The position numbers were made by a program, and so were the translations under genes. A stretch of 5,575 bases of DNA, taken from Conexibacter sp. GTDB lineage: Bacteria > Actinomycetota > Thermoleophilia > Solirubrobacterales > Solirubrobacteraceae. The notes under the pieces are model-generated. The model saw nothing but the letters and a program-made list of their open reading frames with translations, made no database searches and was not told the DNA's origin. Below, one piece after another: positions 1 to 5,575 of this stretch (its first letter is position 1; each line of letters opens with the position of its first letter). The stretch spans positions 1-5,575 of the forward strand of contig JAOPZP010000550.1 in NCBI GenBank assembly GCA_025964055.1, read 5' to 3'.

Positions 1-92
1 CGCGCGCGGCGATGCGCGACCACCTGCTCATGGCCGGCGGGCTCGCGGCGAGCGCCGCGCGAGCGCTGCGCGGCGAGGAGGGACCGGCATGA
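1..92 (+). CDS. Partial 3' end of a probable FCD-type GntR regulator
   Basis: Only the last 29 or so codons are visible, in the frame that ends with the TGA at 90-92. The tail contains AAMRDHLLMAG followed by an Ala-rich helix. This resembles the last helix of FCD domains, where a His in an 'A-x-x-x-x-x-H-L' context supplies the third metal ligand. The complete regulator downstream ends the same way (GDHLGRA), so a tandem FCD regulator is the best reading. The stop overlaps the next start as ATGA (89-92), which implies translational coupling. With so little sequence, another helical protein cannot be excluded; the coding frame itself is better supported than the family. Confidence 0.5.
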   Translation, partial: RAAMRDHLLMAGGLAASAARALRGEEGPA

Positions 93-742
93 GCACCGAC
101 TCGCTGTCGGAACGCGCCTACCAGGAGCTGCGCGCCGCGATCATCGGCGGCCGCATCGCGCCGGGCGAGGCGGTGCTGGAGGTCGAGGTCGGGCCCATGC
201 TGCGGATGAGCCGCACCCCTGTGCGCGAGGCGCTGCTGCACCTCGAGCTGGAGGGGTACCTGGTCCGCGACGGGGCCTCGCGGCTCGTGGTCCATCGGCT
301 CTCGGCGCGTGAGGTGGCCGAGATGTTCGTGGTGCGGGAGCTCCTCGAGGGCGAGGCCGTCCGCCTCGCCGCGTCGTGCATCTCCGACGAGGAGCTCACG
401 CGGCTGGCCGAGCTGATCGCGGCCGACCGGCGGGCCCTCCGGCGGCGTCGCTTCGACGAGCTCGCCGGCATCAACGAGCAGATCCACGGTCTGATCATGA
501 TCGCGTCACGCAACCGGACGCTCAGTGATCTCCTGCGTCACCTGCGTGGTCGCATCGCCGGCCTCGACGCATTCGCGGTGGGGTCCCCGGACGATCAGCA
601 GCAGTTCGTCGAGGAGCACGCCGTGCTCCTCGAGCTCCTGCGCGACGGCGACGAGGACGCGGCGGTCGCGCTGCTCGGCGACCACCTGGGTCGCGCCCGT
701 GACGTGCTGCTCCAGGGTCTCCAGGACGGAGACCCGCGATGA
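89..742 (+). CDS. FadR-subfamily GntR transcriptional regulator (FCD domain)
   Basis: Probable ligand-responsive DNA-binding regulator of 217 residues, the usual size for the FadR/FCD group. Residues about 5-70 form the GntR winged helix: a start helix (YQELRAAIIGGRIAPGE), the recognition-helix signature SRTPVREAL at 41-49, and a wing ending near V68. Residues about 75-210 are the all-helical FCD effector domain, with RELLE at 83-87 and candidate metal ligands N129, H133 (N-x3-H), H177 and H199. FCD proteins commonly bind a divalent metal and a small carboxylate-type ligand; the actual ligand here is unknown. The start at 89 has an AGGAGG-like Shine-Dalgarno at 76-81 with 7 nt spacing and overlaps the upstream stop by 4 bp. 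Its own stop overlaps the next start by 4 bp. It most likely controls this operon, but the operator would lie upstream of the window. Confidence 0.93.
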   Translation: MSTDSLSERAYQELRAAIIGGRIAPGEAVLEVEVGPMLRMSRTPVREALLHLELEGYLVRDGASRLVVHRLSAREVAEMFVVRELLEGEAVRLAASCISDEELTRLAELIAADRRALRRRRFDELAGINEQIHGLIMIASRNRTLSDLLRHLRGRIAGLDAFAVGSPDDQQQFVEEHAVLLELLRDGDEDAAVALLGDHLGRARDVLLQGLQDGDPR

Positions 743-1587
743 GCTTCCGGCTGGCCGCGGTGCAGCCGCGGGCCCACACCGGCGCCGAGGAGGCGCGCAA
801 CGTCGACGATGCGCTGCGGTGGATGGACCGCGCCCACGCCGCGCAGGCCGACCTCGTCCTGTTCCCGGAGGGGTACCCCGGGCCGACCAACCCCGACAAC
901 GACTTCGAGGCGCTCGGTCGCCTCAGCGCCAAGGCGGCCGAGCTGCGGTTGCACGTCGTGGCCGGCGCGATCGAGCCGGCGGACGCGCACCGCCATCACG
1001 TCGTCCTCCACCTGATCGACGACCGCGGCGTGGTGGCCCCGCCGTACCGCCGCACCACCCCGACCGGCCCCTACATCTACCGCGACATCGACGCGTGGGG
1101 CTTCGACTACGCCGCCTCCTCGCACGAGCCCGCCGTGTTCGACACGCGGCTCGGGCCCATCGGCCTGCTGGTCTGCAGCGAGGTCTACGTCCCGGAGCTG
1201 GCCCGCTCGCTGGCGCTCAAGGGCGCCGAGACGATCCTGTTCCCGGCCGGAGGCGCGATCAACGAGCTCCTGCCCACGTGGCGCACCATGGTCTGGGCCC
1301 GCGCGATCGAGAACCTCGTGCACACGGCGGCGGTCCAGAACCTCTATGCCGCCGACGAGGAGGGGGTCGGCATCGTCGCCGCTCCCGAGCAGGTGCTCGC
1401 CCAGTCCGGCGACGAGGGCATGCTCATCGCCGACCTCGACCGCGACCGGCTGTCCTTCCTGCGCTCGCGCGACGAGCGCATCGAGTTCCCCAAGCCTTAC
1501 CGGACGATTCCCGGCGTGCTGCGCTGGCGGCGCCCGGAGCTCTACCACGAGCTCGGCCGGCCCGAGCCCAACCAGGAGAACCGCTGA
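739..1587 (+). CDS. Nitrilase-superfamily (carbon-nitrogen hydrolase) protein with an altered catalytic Lys
   Basis: A 282-residue cytoplasmic protein of the CN-hydrolase fold, about the usual length for single-domain amidases of this family. Family landmarks are the N-terminal strand RLAAVQP (4-10), LVLFPEGYPG with the general-base Glu E44, and the nucleophile region IGLLVCSEVYVPE with C146. The segment ILFPAGG (166-172) and the later AVQNLYAADE stretch (about 198-207) also fit. The canonical Y-R-K-T motif is here Y-R-R-T (103-106), so the catalytic Lys position is Arg105 (codon CGC at 1051-1053). The second Glu usually found about 24 residues before the Cys is also not evident, with G121/F122 near that position. 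The protein may be a noncanonical amidase or a non-catalytic homologue. The start has GGAG at 728-731 with 7 nt spacing and overlaps the regulator stop (ATGA). The substrate is unknown; a C-N bond hydrolysis role is inferred from the fold only. Confidence 0.88.
   Translation: MSFRLAAVQPRAHTGAEEARNVDDALRWMDRAHAAQADLVLFPEGYPGPTNPDNDFEALGRLSAKAAELRLHVVAGAIEPADAHRHHVVLHLIDDRGVVAPPYRRTTPTGPYIYRDIDAWGFDYAASSHEPAVFDTRLGPIGLLVCSEVYVPELARSLALKGAETILFPAGGAINELLPTWRTMVWARAIENLVHTAAVQNLYAADEEGVGIVAAPEQVLAQSGDEGMLIADLDRDRLSFLRSRDERIEFPKPYRTIPGVLRWRRPELYHELGRPEPNQENR
1574..1578 (+). promoter_or_regulatory. Shine-Dalgarno deciding the amidohydrolase start
   Basis: AGGAG lies 8 nt upstream of the ATG at 1587. 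The reading frame stays open upstream to about 525, but that upstream part is antiparallel to family similarity and overlaps two convincing genes in other frames. This site, and the DIHSH metal motif beginning at residue 6, fix the start at 1587. Confidence 0.75.
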
Positions 1588-2612
1588 TGCCCGCGACCGT
1601 CGACATCCACTCCCACCTGTACCCGCGGTGGTACGTCGAGGCGCTCAAGCGCCGAACCGCGCCGCCCCGCGTCGTGGGCGAACCCGGCGCCGAGCGCTTC
1701 GTGATCTTCGAGGGCGAGCACGGACGGCCGATGGACGAGGAGTACTGGGACCTCGACGCCAAGCTCGCGTTCATGGCGTCGCACGGCATCGTCCAGACGG
1801 TCGCCTCGCTGGGCAATCCGTGGCTCGATCCCTTCGACGGCGACGAGGCGCCCGAGCTGGCCCTCCGCGCCAACGAGTACTTCGCCTCGCTGGAGGGCCT
1901 GACGCAGGGACGCATCGTCGGCATGGGCGTGCTGCCCCAGCACGACATCGCGCAGGCGGCGCTGACCGTCACCGAGATCGCCGGCACGCCGACGCTCTAC
2001 GGTGCCATCAACGGCTGCCGGGTCTGCGGCCGCGAGCTCGACGACCCGGAGCTCGAGCCCGTGTGGACGGCCCTCGAGGAGTCCGGCCTCCCGCTGCTGC
2101 TGCACCCGCACTACCTGGTCGGCCGCGAGCAGCTCAGCGGGTGGGGGCACGCCTTCCCGGTGGCGCTCGGCTTCACGTTCGAGACCACCGTGGCCCTCTC
2201 CCGGCTGGTCTTCGCCGGTGTCCTGGAGCGGCATCCCGGACTGCGCCTGGTCGCCTCGCACGGAGGCGGGACCCTCCCGTTCCTCGGCGGGCGCCTGGAC
2301 GCCGCGTGGCGGTCGGACCCGAGCGTGCGCGAGGCGCTGACCTCGCCGCCGACGCACGACCTGCGCAAGGTGTTCTTCGACGCCCTCGTCTACCACGCGC
2401 CCGCCGTGCTCGCGGTGCGCGAGCTCGTCGGCGTCGACCAGATGGCGTTCGGCTCCGACCATCCGTTCTCGGTCGCCGACCCCGCCGCGAACCTCAGCGC
2501 GATCGACGAGGCACTGGCCCCGGACGAGCGCGACGCCGTGCTGACCGGCTCGGCGCGCCGATTCTTCGACCTGCCACAGCCCGCCCATGACCATCAGGAG
2601 CAAGGACGATGA
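1587..2612 (+). CDS. Amidohydrolase-2 / ACMSD-family metal-dependent hydrolase or decarboxylase
   Basis: A 341-residue TIM-barrel enzyme of the amidohydrolase-2 family, which includes aminocarboxymuconate-semialdehyde decarboxylase, gamma-resorcylate decarboxylase, 5-carboxyvanillate decarboxylase and isoorotate decarboxylase. The metal and catalytic set is complete: H8 and H10 (DIHSH, strand 1), H173 (LLHPH), H225 (ASHGGG) and D291 (GSDHPF). Other family features are GGG...PF..GR at 226-236, the LDDPELEPVW segment at 151-160, and a final SARRFFDL helix. Nonoxidative decarboxylation of a carboxylated aromatic or muconate-type substrate is common in this family, but simple hydrolysis is also possible, and the substrate is not readable from sequence. 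Unusually, C144-R-V-C147 sits where relatives commonly carry a T-x-V-N type segment. The start overlaps the nitrilase stop as TGATG (1 bp shared), and the stop overlaps the next start by 4 bp. Confidence 0.9.
   Translation: MPATVDIHSHLYPRWYVEALKRRTAPPRVVGEPGAERFVIFEGEHGRPMDEEYWDLDAKLAFMASHGIVQTVASLGNPWLDPFDGDEAPELALRANEYFASLEGLTQGRIVGMGVLPQHDIAQAALTVTEIAGTPTLYGAINGCRVCGRELDDPELEPVWTALEESGLPLLLHPHYLVGREQLSGWGHAFPVALGFTFETTVALSRLVFAGVLERHPGLRLVASHGGGTLPFLGGRLDAAWRSDPSVREALTSPPTHDLRKVFFDALVYHAPAVLAVRELVGVDQMAFGSDHPFSVADPAANLSAIDEALAPDERDAVLTGSARRFFDLPQPAHDHQEQGR
2596..2600 (+). promoter_or_regulatory. Shine-Dalgarno of the alpha/beta hydrolase gene
   Basis: AGGAG with 8 nt spacing to the ATG at 2609, located inside the end of the amidohydrolase gene. 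It selects this start over the nearby out-of-frame ATG at 2587. Confidence 0.7.
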
Positions 2613-3823
2613 CCGACAGCACGATCGAGCAGCTCACCGCCGAGCGCGGAGCCCACTTCGAGCCCTACGGCTGGCACCACTGGCCCGAGCACCCGTGGAT
2701 GAGCTACCAGTTCCGTCGCGCGCTCGGCGAGACGCAGGAGGGAGGCGGCTCGATCAGCGAGTGCTTCCAGACCGCGAGCCGCATGAAGCCGGGCGACGAC
2801 GAGAGCTGGCACGAGGAATGGCTCGTGACGGCGGAGCGCAATCGCGCGCGCGGCGACGCCGCCGAAGCGGCGGGCAACGTGCAGACCGCGAAGGCCTGCT
2901 GGCTGCGTGCGGTCGACAACTACCGCTCGGCCGAGTTCTGGCTGGCCGGCGACGACCCCCGGCGCCTGGCGACGTTCGACAAGTGCGAGGCGAGCTTCCA
3001 GAAGGCGGGGCGCTACTTCACGCCGCCGGTCGAGCGTGTCGAGATCCCGTACGAGGACGGCGTGCACCTCGCGGGCTACTTCATCCGCGCGCCCTACGAC
3101 ACCGGCCGCCAGCCGGTGCTGATCGCCTTCGGCGGGCTGGACTCCTTCAAGGAGGAGCTCCTGTTCATGGTCGGCAACGGGTCGCTGCGTCGCGGCATCA
3201 GCTGCCTGCTCGTCGACGGCCCGGGCCAGGGCGCGACGCTGCGCCGCTTCGGCGTTCACAACCGCTATGACTACGAGGTCCCGGTGGGCCGCTGCATCGA
3301 CTACCTCGAGACCCGCGACGACGTCGACCCGTCGCGCATCGCGGTCTCGGGGTCGAGCCTCGGCGGCTACTACGCGGCACGGGCCGGCTCGTTCGAGCAC
3401 CGGCTCGCGGCCGTCGTCTCCCACGGCGCCATCTGGAGCATCCAGGACCTCTGGGGCGGCGCGGGCGAGGACCACGGCCTCGCGGGCCACATCAAGTGGG
3501 TCTTCGGCGCCGACTCCATGGCCGCCGCGCTGGAGAAGGCACGGCCGTTCACGCTCGACGGCGTGCTCGGGGGGATGCAGTGCCCCTACCTCATCGTCCA
3601 CGGCGGCCATGACGTCCTGGGCGTCACGCAGGCCCAGCGGGTCTACGACGACGCCCGCGCGCGCGGCGTGGACGTGACGCTCAAGCTCATCGGCGAGGAG
3701 GAGACCGGCGCCGAGCACTGCCAGCACGACAACCCGACGATCGGGATGGAGTACCTGTGCGACTGGCTGGCCGAGCGCTTCGGCATCGACCAGCGAGCGC
3801 TGCTGGAGTCCGCGCGCGGATGA
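2609..3823 (+). CDS. Alpha/beta hydrolase, FrsA / 2,6-dihydroxypseudooxynicotine hydrolase-like
   Basis: A 404-residue serine hydrolase. Residues about 1-138 form a helical N-terminal region with the family's markers GSISECF (47-53), GDDESWHEEW (62-71) and a helix pair rich in Ala and aromatic residues (AVDNYRSAEFWL). The core domain follows from about 140 (VERVEIPYEDGVHLAGYF). The oxyanion region is FGGLDSFKEE (174-183). The nucleophile elbow is G248-S-S250-L-G252, so S250 is the nucleophile. The acid is likely D335 (HGGHDVLG) and the base H370 or H373 (AEHCQHD). This layout matches the family that includes FrsA-type esterases and the C-C bond hydrolase of nicotine degradation. Whether this enzyme cleaves a C-C or an ester bond is unknown. 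It is cytoplasmic, with no signal peptide. It is coupled by ATGA overlaps to both neighbours, which supports a shared pathway with the amidohydrolase and the nitrilase-like protein. Confidence 0.9.
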   Translation: MTDSTIEQLTAERGAHFEPYGWHHWPEHPWMSYQFRRALGETQEGGGSISECFQTASRMKPGDDESWHEEWLVTAERNRARGDAAEAAGNVQTAKACWLRAVDNYRSAEFWLAGDDPRRLATFDKCEASFQKAGRYFTPPVERVEIPYEDGVHLAGYFIRAPYDTGRQPVLIAFGGLDSFKEELLFMVGNGSLRRGISCLLVDGPGQGATLRRFGVHNRYDYEVPVGRCIDYLETRDDVDPSRIAVSGSSLGGYYAARAGSFEHRLAAVVSHGAIWSIQDLWGGAGEDHGLAGHIKWVFGADSMAAALEKARPFTLDGVLGGMQCPYLIVHGGHDVLGVTQAQRVYDDARARGVDVTLKLIGEEETGAEHCQHDNPTIGMEYLCDWLAERFGIDQRALLESARG

Positions 3824-4653
3824 CGCAGGGCGACCGCTGTGCCGACGTCCTGGCCGAGCACTTCGCCGCGGGGCGGAACCTGTGCGTCGGGCTCGACCCG
3901 GACCCGGCGCGGCTGCCGCCCACGCTGCTGCCGTCGGCGCCGATCGAGGAGCGCGTCGTCGCGTTCCATCGCGAGATCATCGACCGCACCGCCGACATCG
4001 CGTGTGCGTTCAAGCCCAACGCGGCGTTCTACGAGGCGCTGGGGCCCGCGGGCGCCCGGGCGCTGGCGGCCACGATCCGCGCCGTGAAGGACCGGGCGCC
4101 CGACGTGCCGGTGATCCTGGACGCCAAACGCGCCGACATCGGCTCCACCAACCAGGGCTACGTCACCGCCGCCTTCGACGTCCTGGGCGCCGACGCGATC
4201 ACCGTTCACCCGTACCTGGGCCGGGAGGCGCTGCGGCCGTTTCTCGAGCAGGACGACAAGCTGATCTTCGTCCTGGCGCGCACGTCGAACCCCGGGGGCG
4301 GCGAGTTCCAGGACCTGGTCGTCGCCGGCCAGCCGCTCTACCGGCACGTCGCCCGCGCCGTGGCCACCGACTGGAACGACCGCGGCAACTGCGGCGTCGT
4401 GATCGGGGCGACGTTCCCCGACGAGCTCGCCCAGGTCCGGCAGGACATCCCGCCGTCGGTTCCGGCGCTCGTCCCGGGGGTCGGCGCGCAAGGCGGCGAC
4501 CTGGCGGCCGCGGTCGATGCCCACCGGCGTTCCGGCAGCGAGGCCTTCCTGATCAGCGTCTCGCGGTCGATCCTGTACGCCAGCAGCGGACCGGACTTCG
4601 CCGAGGCCGCGGGCGCCGAGGCCGAGCGCGTGCACGCTGCTCTGCGGGCCTGA
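3820..4653 (+). CDS. pyrF: Orotidine-5'-phosphate decarboxylase, type 2 (long form)
   Basis: Catalyses the last step of de novo UMP synthesis, OMP to UMP plus CO2, in the cytoplasm. The 277-residue protein has the motifs of the long subfamily: LCVGLDPD with D26 (21-28), FKPNAAFYE with K65 (64-72), the catalytic D101-A-K103-R-A-D106-I signature (DAKRADIGSTNQGY), TVHPYLG (128-134), and the phosphate-binding GVGAQGGD (220-227) plus SVSRSILYA (246-254). An in-frame ATG at 3757 would add 21 residues lying inside the hydrolase gene. The start at 3820 is preferred because it overlaps the hydrolase stop as ATGA, and because family N-termini begin just before the CVGLDPD strand. A weak GGAG (3805-3808, 11 nt spacing) may serve it, so translation probably depends on coupling. 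It is the last plus-strand gene; its stop is 16 bp from the stop of the convergent membrane gene. No other pyrimidine gene is in view. Confidence 0.96.
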   Translation: MTQGDRCADVLAEHFAAGRNLCVGLDPDPARLPPTLLPSAPIEERVVAFHREIIDRTADIACAFKPNAAFYEALGPAGARALAATIRAVKDRAPDVPVILDAKRADIGSTNQGYVTAAFDVLGADAITVHPYLGREALRPFLEQDDKLIFVLARTSNPGGGEFQDLVVAGQPLYRHVARAVATDWNDRGNCGVVIGATFPDELAQVRQDIPPSVPALVPGVGAQGGDLAAAVDAHRRSGSEAFLISVSRSILYASSGPDFAEAAGAEAERVHAALRA

Positions 4654-4658
4654 GCCCG
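4645..4658 (+). terminator. Short GC hairpin over the pyrF stop (possible weak terminator)
   Basis: CGGGC and GCCCG form a 5-bp stem around a CTGA loop that includes bases of the pyrF stop codon. It lies at the convergent gene junction. No T-tract follows on either strand, so it does not meet the usual intrinsic terminator pattern; Rho-dependent termination is as likely. Confidence 0.25.
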
Positions 4659-4669
4659 GGGCGCCGGTG

Positions 4670-5062
4670 CTAGTCCGTGGCGTAGCGCGCGACGGTGAAC
4701 CCGATGAGCATCGGGACGTGCACGGCGTAGACGACGAGCGAGAGCGTCAGGACCACGAGCGCGCCACCGCGCAGGTGGTTGTGCAGGAACGAGAACTCGA
4801 TCAGGCCCGCCGTGATCGCGTAGGCCAGCAGCGACCACTTGCCGACGTCGACGAAGCGGTCCCACGCGAAGTCGTCCACGCGTGCGAGCGCGACGAGGTT
4901 GCCGACCAGCAGCGCCGCCGACAGCGCGAGCAGCACGACCGCCGGCGTGAGCGGCACGTGCTTGGGCAGGTGCGCCGAGAGGTAGATGCCGCCGGCGACG
5001 ATGAGCGCCAGGGACAGCATCCCGATCTCGGTGACCGGCGGCAGGCGGCGCTCCTCGGTCAT
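4670..5062 (-). CDS. Small four-helix integral membrane protein, function unknown
   Basis: A 130-residue hydrophobic protein that I do not recognise. Predicted membrane segments by eye are about residues 14-30 (GMLSLALIVAGGIYLSA), 39-61, 74-94 (KWSLLAYAITAGLIEF region) and 99-124. The loop between helices 2 and 3 is polar and acidic (RVDDFAWDRFVDVGK), and the loop between 3 and 4 carries SFLHNHLRGG with two His residues. There is no signal peptide or enzymatic motif. The start at 5062 has an AAGGTGG Shine-Dalgarno 7 nt upstream, and overlaps the stop of the upstream membrane gene by 4 bp (ATGA), so the two proteins are probably made together and may form a complex. Its TAG stop faces pyrF across 16 bp. 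Confidence 0.8.
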   Translation of the reverse strand: MTEERRLPPVTEIGMLSLALIVAGGIYLSAHLPKHVPLTPAVVLLALSAALLVGNLVALARVDDFAWDRFVDVGKWSLLAYAITAGLIEFSFLHNHLRGGALVVLTLSLVVYAVHVPMLIGFTVARYATD

Positions 5063-5575
5063 CCCGTCGCCACCTTGGTCATGATCACGAACGTCGCGAC
5101 CTGCAGGATCCCGAGGACGCCGGCGGTGTAGATGAAGCGCTTCATCAACCGCTCGATCACCACGGGGTCGGGCCGCGGCTTCTTGAGCTCCACGAGCACC
5201 GCGACGTTGGCCGGCTCCAGGAGGCCCAGGGCGATGATCGCCATGCAGCCGACGACGATGTAGCTCGCCACGATCCAGTCGTGGTTGTAGTACGAGCTGT
5301 CGACGGTCCCGAGGTAGTTGCCCAGTTGCCAGCCGGCCGCGAGCGTGACGGTCACGACCGTCGGCATGATCAGCAGCATCTTCGGCATCAACTTGGTGGT
5401 GAAGTCGATGCGCGACGGGATCGCCATGCGCCCCATGATCGGTCCCAGCACGAGGCCGAGGAAGAGGTCGATGACCGTCCACGCCGAGCCGAAGACGACG
5501 TGGAGGAACTCGAGCGGCCAGAGCTTGTCGGACAAGATGCCCGCGATCAGCAGGGCGAACGCCAGCGCGACGATC
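5059..5575 (-). CDS. Multi-spanning membrane protein, 5' end beyond the window
   Basis: At least 171 residues are visible, and the frame stays open to the window edge. A TTG at 5535 could be read as a start. However, the in-frame residues upstream of it (IVALAFALLIAGI) form a clean hydrophobic helix, so the gene very likely begins outside the window. After that helix come about four more: LEFLHVVFGSAWTVIDLFLG, KMLLIMPTVVTVTLAAG, WIVASYIVVGCMAIIALGLL, and YTAGVLGILQVATFVI. A conserved-looking LHVVFGSAW stretch faintly recalls LHV-x-W helices of several bacterial membrane families (CopD/DUF2269-like, PuuD-like), some of which are thought to bind metal or haem. That resemblance is weak and no family is claimed. 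It is coupled to the 130-residue membrane gene by a 4-bp overlap. Confidence 0.75.
   Translation of the reverse strand, partial: IVALAFALLIAGILSDKLWPLEFLHVVFGSAWTVIDLFLGLVLGPIMGRMAIPSRIDFTTKLMPKMLLIMPTVVTVTLAAGWQLGNYLGTVDSSYYNHDWIVASYIVVGCMAIIALGLLEPANVAVLVELKKPRPDPVVIERLMKRFIYTAGVLGILQVATFVIMTKVATG
5070..5076 (-). promoter_or_regulatory. Shine-Dalgarno of the 130-residue membrane gene
   Basis: On the minus strand AAGGTGG, one mismatch from the consensus AAGGAGG, lies 7 nt before the ATG at 5062 and inside the end of the upstream membrane gene. It decides the ATG start of the downstream gene. Confidence 0.7.

Noticed and set aside
525..1586. In-frame upstream extension of the amidohydrolase to 525, giving a 695-residue product.
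   Set aside because: The extension is Arg- and Pro-rich, overlaps the regulator and nitrilase-like genes in other frames, and lacks any domain. The ATG at 1587 with AGGAG and the DIHSH motif is the natural start.
3757..3819. Earlier ATG for pyrF at 3757.
   Set aside because: It would add a basic, family-atypical N-terminus lying entirely inside the hydrolase gene. The ATGA overlap at 3820 fits the pattern of every other junction.
595..4635. Four long minus-strand open frames (595-1548, 1542-2603, 2594-3727, 3643-4635) that tile the operon almost end to end.
   Set aside because: They are antisense shadows expected when third positions are nearly all G/C. Their translations are low-complexity in R, A, G, V and E with no domain motifs, while the plus-strand genes carry full catalytic signatures.
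4654..4669. The intergenic gap between pyrF and the membrane gene as a bidirectional intrinsic terminator.
   Set aside because: The gap is only 16 bp of GC-rich sequence. It offers a short stem with the pyrF stop but no T-tract in either direction.
4667..5131. Plus-strand open frame of 154 residues opposite the membrane genes.
   Set aside because: Its translation is highly charged low-complexity sequence (E, R, Q, D repeats), typical of a reverse-complement shadow of a hydrophobic gene.
1..5575. CRISPR repeats, insertion sequences, tRNA or rRNA genes, riboswitches and GntR operator palindromes.
   Set aside because: No repeated units, transposase motifs, RNA gene signatures or convincing inverted repeats in a promoter setting were seen. 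The operon promoter is outside the window.

Overview
The window is very GC-rich (about 70% by eye), and codon third positions are almost always G or C. Together with the long-form (type 2) PyrF and dense translational coupling, this suggests a GC-rich actinobacterium. A Thermoleophilia/Solirubrobacterales-type soil lineage is plausible, but that is an inference and other GC-rich actinobacteria or proteobacteria are not excluded.

The left 4.65 kb is one plus-strand operon with no intergenic space. It holds the 3' end of a probable FCD-type GntR regulator (ends 92), a complete FadR/FCD-type GntR regulator (89-742), a nitrilase-superfamily protein (739-1587), an ACMSD-type amidohydrolase-2 family protein (1587-2612), an alpha/beta hydrolase of the FrsA/2,6-dihydroxypseudooxynicotine-hydrolase type (2609-3823), and orotidine-5'-phosphate decarboxylase PyrF (3820-4653). 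Every junction is an ATGA or TGATG stop/start overlap. The promoter lies upstream of the window.

The right 0.9 kb is on the minus strand and convergent with pyrF, with only 16 bp between the stop codons. It encodes two overlapping small integral membrane proteins of unknown function: a complete 130-residue protein with four predicted membrane helices, and an upstream multi-spanning protein whose 5' end runs off the window.

Read together, one or two ligand-sensing GntR repressors and three hydrolase-fold enzymes (C-N hydrolase fold, metal-dependent hydrolase/decarboxylase, C-C or ester hydrolase) look like a small catabolic cassette, possibly for a nitrogen-containing or aromatic carboxylated compound. 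The substrate cannot be read from the sequence. The most notable points are a nitrilase-like protein whose catalytic lysine position is arginine, an unusual CxxC in the amidohydrolase, and the housekeeping gene pyrF being translationally locked onto the end of the catabolic operon. No RNA genes, mobile elements, CRISPR arrays or clear intrinsic terminators were seen.
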